Shown here in pieces: positions 61,266 to 64,000 of a DNA stretch of 64,000 nucleotides. Every line of letters starts with the position of its first letter. Positions within the stretch are counted from its first letter, which is position 1. The notes below the pieces were generated by a model that was not told where the DNA came from, did not search any database, and saw only the letters and a program-made list of their open reading frames with translations. Position numbers and translations under genes: made by a program. The stretch spans positions 310,001 through 374,000 of the forward strand of contig JADFUC010000954.1 in the NCBI GenBank assembly GCA_019722365.1, read 5' to 3'. This DNA comes from Lithospermum erythrorhizon. Taxonomy: Eukaryota > Streptophyta > Magnoliopsida > Boraginales > Boraginaceae.

Positions 61266-62215
61266 CAAACTATTGTATTTAGGTTGTAAGAAATAAACTT
61301 GTATTTCACAAAAGAACTATTACAAGGTCTAGTACAATGATCAAAACTACTACAATTCACAAGCTTTGAATCACAAATTAATATTTTTCTAAATACAATA
61401 CTTTGTACTATACACAAAAGTTGTATTGGTGGATAAGACAAGACTAAAGATGTTTATTTGAAGAGAAGATTTCACTTGTATGAGATCCTTTTGAGAGTAA
61501 AAACGAAATAGTAATACTCAGAATTTTCTAAGTATGAAATAACCATCAAACTCTCAAATATATAGCACAAATGATTCATGATGTTGTATATGATGTGGCA
61601 TATTTATTTACTCAAATCATGAAGAATGTGTGTTGTCACACCCATAAACGTCCACTTGTAAGTCTATAAGTTGCTATCTTTCAAAATACATGAAAAACGC
61701 CCATTTAAACATTTTAACACCGCTAAAGAATTGTGTGTCCGAGACTTTGAAGCGGCCTGCAGGCACTCGATTAGGGGCCGACAATCGTACTGAATGGAAG
61801 CCCCAGTCGGATCACATTTTGGTGGATTTTTTCTTTTTCTTTTATTAATGCAAATCTCATAACAAGTTTAGTATTACACAACTTTTCTAACAAAATATCC
61901 TTCAAAGATTACAAAACAAAATATCATGATGGATTCGGAATATGATACTAATATTTTCATCTAAGCTATTTTCGCAATCTTGCAGAAGCGCTTCCATGAC
62001 TTACCAATATAAGGCGAGCTTGAGTATAACACTAATGATTACAATTGCTAATCTAGGTCTATGTAAAGAAATTGTCACAGGACCATTCATTTTCTTACTA
62101 TGACTTGTGTATAAAGTCATTTAGTAAAGCTTCTCCTCCTCTTGGACCTTGATGTGTGTGTTTGATGTTAAAAATTTCGAAATTTTATAACTCTCTTTAT
62201 GGAGTTTATTCTCCC

Positions 62216-62218
<3 letters not shown>
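61266..62218. other. Spacer with possible LTR remnant
   Basis: By position, 61266-61560 could be the 5' LTR/leader of the minus-strand gag remnant, but no second copy is present in the window to prove it. 61740-61815 is a GC-richer patch of unknown nature. Confidence 0.25.

Positions 62219-62254
<36 letters not shown>
62219..62254. repeat. (TA)n microsatellite
   Basis: About 18 uninterrupted TA units. Confidence 0.95.
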
Positions 62255-62257
<3 letters not shown>

Positions 62258-64000
62258 AAAAAAGATTATAGTACAATGAGGGTGTTGAATCTAGGTGGAT
62301 TAATTCTTGTTGAAATACATTCAACATGTTGAATGGTGTAGGAAGTGGACCCACATTAATGATTTAGTTTGATTTTGTTGATGGTTTGTAGAAAGTGGAC
62401 CCGTACATGGTGATTGAGATTTATTAATTTTTTTTAATCATATTCTAATTATTTGATATCAATTATTTCATAATAACATAATTTTTTTTATAAAAAAAGA
62501 ATAATCAAAATTCATCATTTTTTTACTTTATAAATAGAACTTGGTTCATTTAATTTGAACAAGAAAAAATCGTAGTTTTTCAATATAATAATTATATTAT
62601 CTTTCAATGTAAAGATTTTATGAGATTAAAAAATATGAAAAAATTATTTTAACATATTTCATTTTAAAAAATATTGAAAAATAAACTATTTTAATTGTTA
62701 ATTATTTTTATGTAATTATCAAAAATAATTATTAATATTATGTAATCATAAAATAAAAAATATAAGTAAATAATAATATGAAATAAATGTGGTGGGATAT
62801 ATATGATGAGTTGGAAAGGTTTTGAAAAATCATTCATTTTCAATATAATTATTTTATTATTTTTTACTAAACTCTTGTTTTTTATCTTTCAATATCTTTT
62901 TAGTGATTAAAAATTTTCTTTAGTGTCTTATTGTGTGCTTTAAGAGTTTTTTTTCTTATATTTTTTTATTATGTACTTTAAGAGTTTGATTGTAGTGTCG
63001 ATCAATTATATTGTACCGTGTGGTTATTTGTATTTTATTAGTTGTACTGCGTGCTTTGTTTGTTGTACTGCATTTCTTGTTGTTTGTAACTTTTTTTTGT
63101 TTTAATCATTATTATCTATAGTGCTGTGTTTATTTATTTAAACAAAAATTAATTAGGAATATGAGATTAAAAATATTTATATAAATTTCATTTTAAAAAA
63201 ATATAGAAAAACAATTTACTTAAGTGTTAGTTATTCTTATTTAATTATAAACGATAATTGTTATAATTATTTCATCATAAAAATAAAGAATATAAGTAAA
63301 TAAGAATATAATATAAAAGTGGTGGGTATGGTGTTAAATTTTATTAAATAAAATCATTGTAGAGTGTAAACGTTGAATGATTATCGAATTATTATGTGAA
63401 AGAAAGAAAAGATGATATAGAGTGTTCAAGATTAAAAAAGAGGATGTTGAAAAACTAAACCATCATCAATAGTCTAACAAGACATTGTTCATAGATCTAG
63501 TAGATATTGGTTTCCCTATGAGAGAAGTCTTATTTAGCTAATGGTCTTCCAAAATCTTGTTCCATATGCTTCTTCTTGTGATGTTTGTTCATACCTATGT
63601 GAAGAAAATATGACTGAAATGTTAATAAGAGAAGATGATCTTGAAACAGCCAAAATCAAACTAGTGAAAAGAATTTCTGCAACAACAATTCCACAAAATG
63701 ACTATTTTACCCTTGACAATAATTTTTGTAACTACCACACTTACAAATAGGGGGGCAAAATAGTCATTTCACTCCCCAACACTTACTGTTTTGGTGTGTG
63801 TATAACAGCTCAGGAACAACAGGAAGGTATAGGTGTTAAAAATCATTGGAGAGAAGCTGACCAGAACGGGAATAACTTCTCATTCCAATGTTTTTTTAAT
63901 GAATAAATGCATGATTATATAAAATAGATAAGATCAATTAAAAAGGAAAAAATTAATAATTGTCAACTCGTATAATACAGTATAAACTCTTTAAATTAAT
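62255..64000. other. AT-rich terminal spacer
   Basis: Very AT-rich. A partial duplication is visible (ATATAAGTAAATAATAATAT near 62760 and ATATAAGTAAATAAGAATAT near 63290, both followed by GTGGTGGG). A 69-codon frame at 63541-63750 (MVFQNLVPYASSCDVCSYLC) has no recognised family and may be chance or an exon of a gene beyond the window. Confidence 0.35.

Overview
This is a plant nuclear genomic window from a dicot-like genome. The evidence is AT-rich DNA, small exons bounded by GT..AG introns, and land-plant protein families (NAD+ carrier NDT1, ARG1/DnaJ15, a DUF1639 protein, ENDO2-type S1/P1 nuclease, 3-ketoacyl-CoA synthase, ARL2/TITAN5, HOP2). Copia LTR retrotransposons, Stowaway-like MITEs, foldback elements and SINE-like tails lie between and inside the genes. 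I see no prokaryotic, organellar-genome or viral organisation. Species cannot be fixed from the sequence alone.

Layout. 684-8657 (-): nine-exon NDT1-type NAD+ carrier. Its fifth intron holds a decayed Copia element (about 1.70-4.46 kb) and an organelle-like block (4.46-5.06 kb), and a tandem repeat starts 3 bp upstream of its start codon. 8.7-15.6 kb: repeats (tandem duplication, solo LTR, MITEs). 15749-20612 (+): eleven-exon ARG1/DnaJ15, with MITE debris in its promoter. 21769-23069 (+): two-exon DUF1639 gene carrying an in-frame TGA. 24522-25380: one transit-peptide-like first exon and a tandem triplication of its 3' part. 27086-29623 (-): ENDO2-like nuclease whose exon 2 is broken, so a pseudogene. 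29.9-32.6 kb: internally deleted Copia element with a 5-bp target duplication. 33-40 kb: AT-rich spacer with a large GC-rich foldback element (about 36.03-36.90 kb). 40148-41715 (+): three-exon plant protein of unknown function. 45-47.6 kb: MULE remains with a ULP1-protease fragment and another G-rich element. 48182-49678 (-): intronless 3-ketoacyl-CoA synthase, with a 145-bp near-perfect hairpin 335 bp upstream. 51223-53820 (-): five-exon ARL2/TTN5. 56628-58517 (-): six-exon HOP2. 59-64 kb: LTR with a decayed primer-binding site, a gag remnant and AT-rich spacer.

The genes are independent eukaryotic transcription units (NAD+ import, gravitropism, very-long-chain fatty acid synthesis, tubulin folding and vesicle function, meiotic recombination). 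I see no operon-like or clustered pathway. No new biological system is apparent. The most unusual signals are the DUF1639 nonsense codon, the hairpin upstream of the KCS gene, the exon-bearing tandem triplication, a MITE about 10 nt from an ARL2 splice donor, and foldback elements with strand-asymmetric G/C-rich cores. Exon joins were inferred by reading frame, GT/AG sites and family knowledge, without transcripts or database searches.
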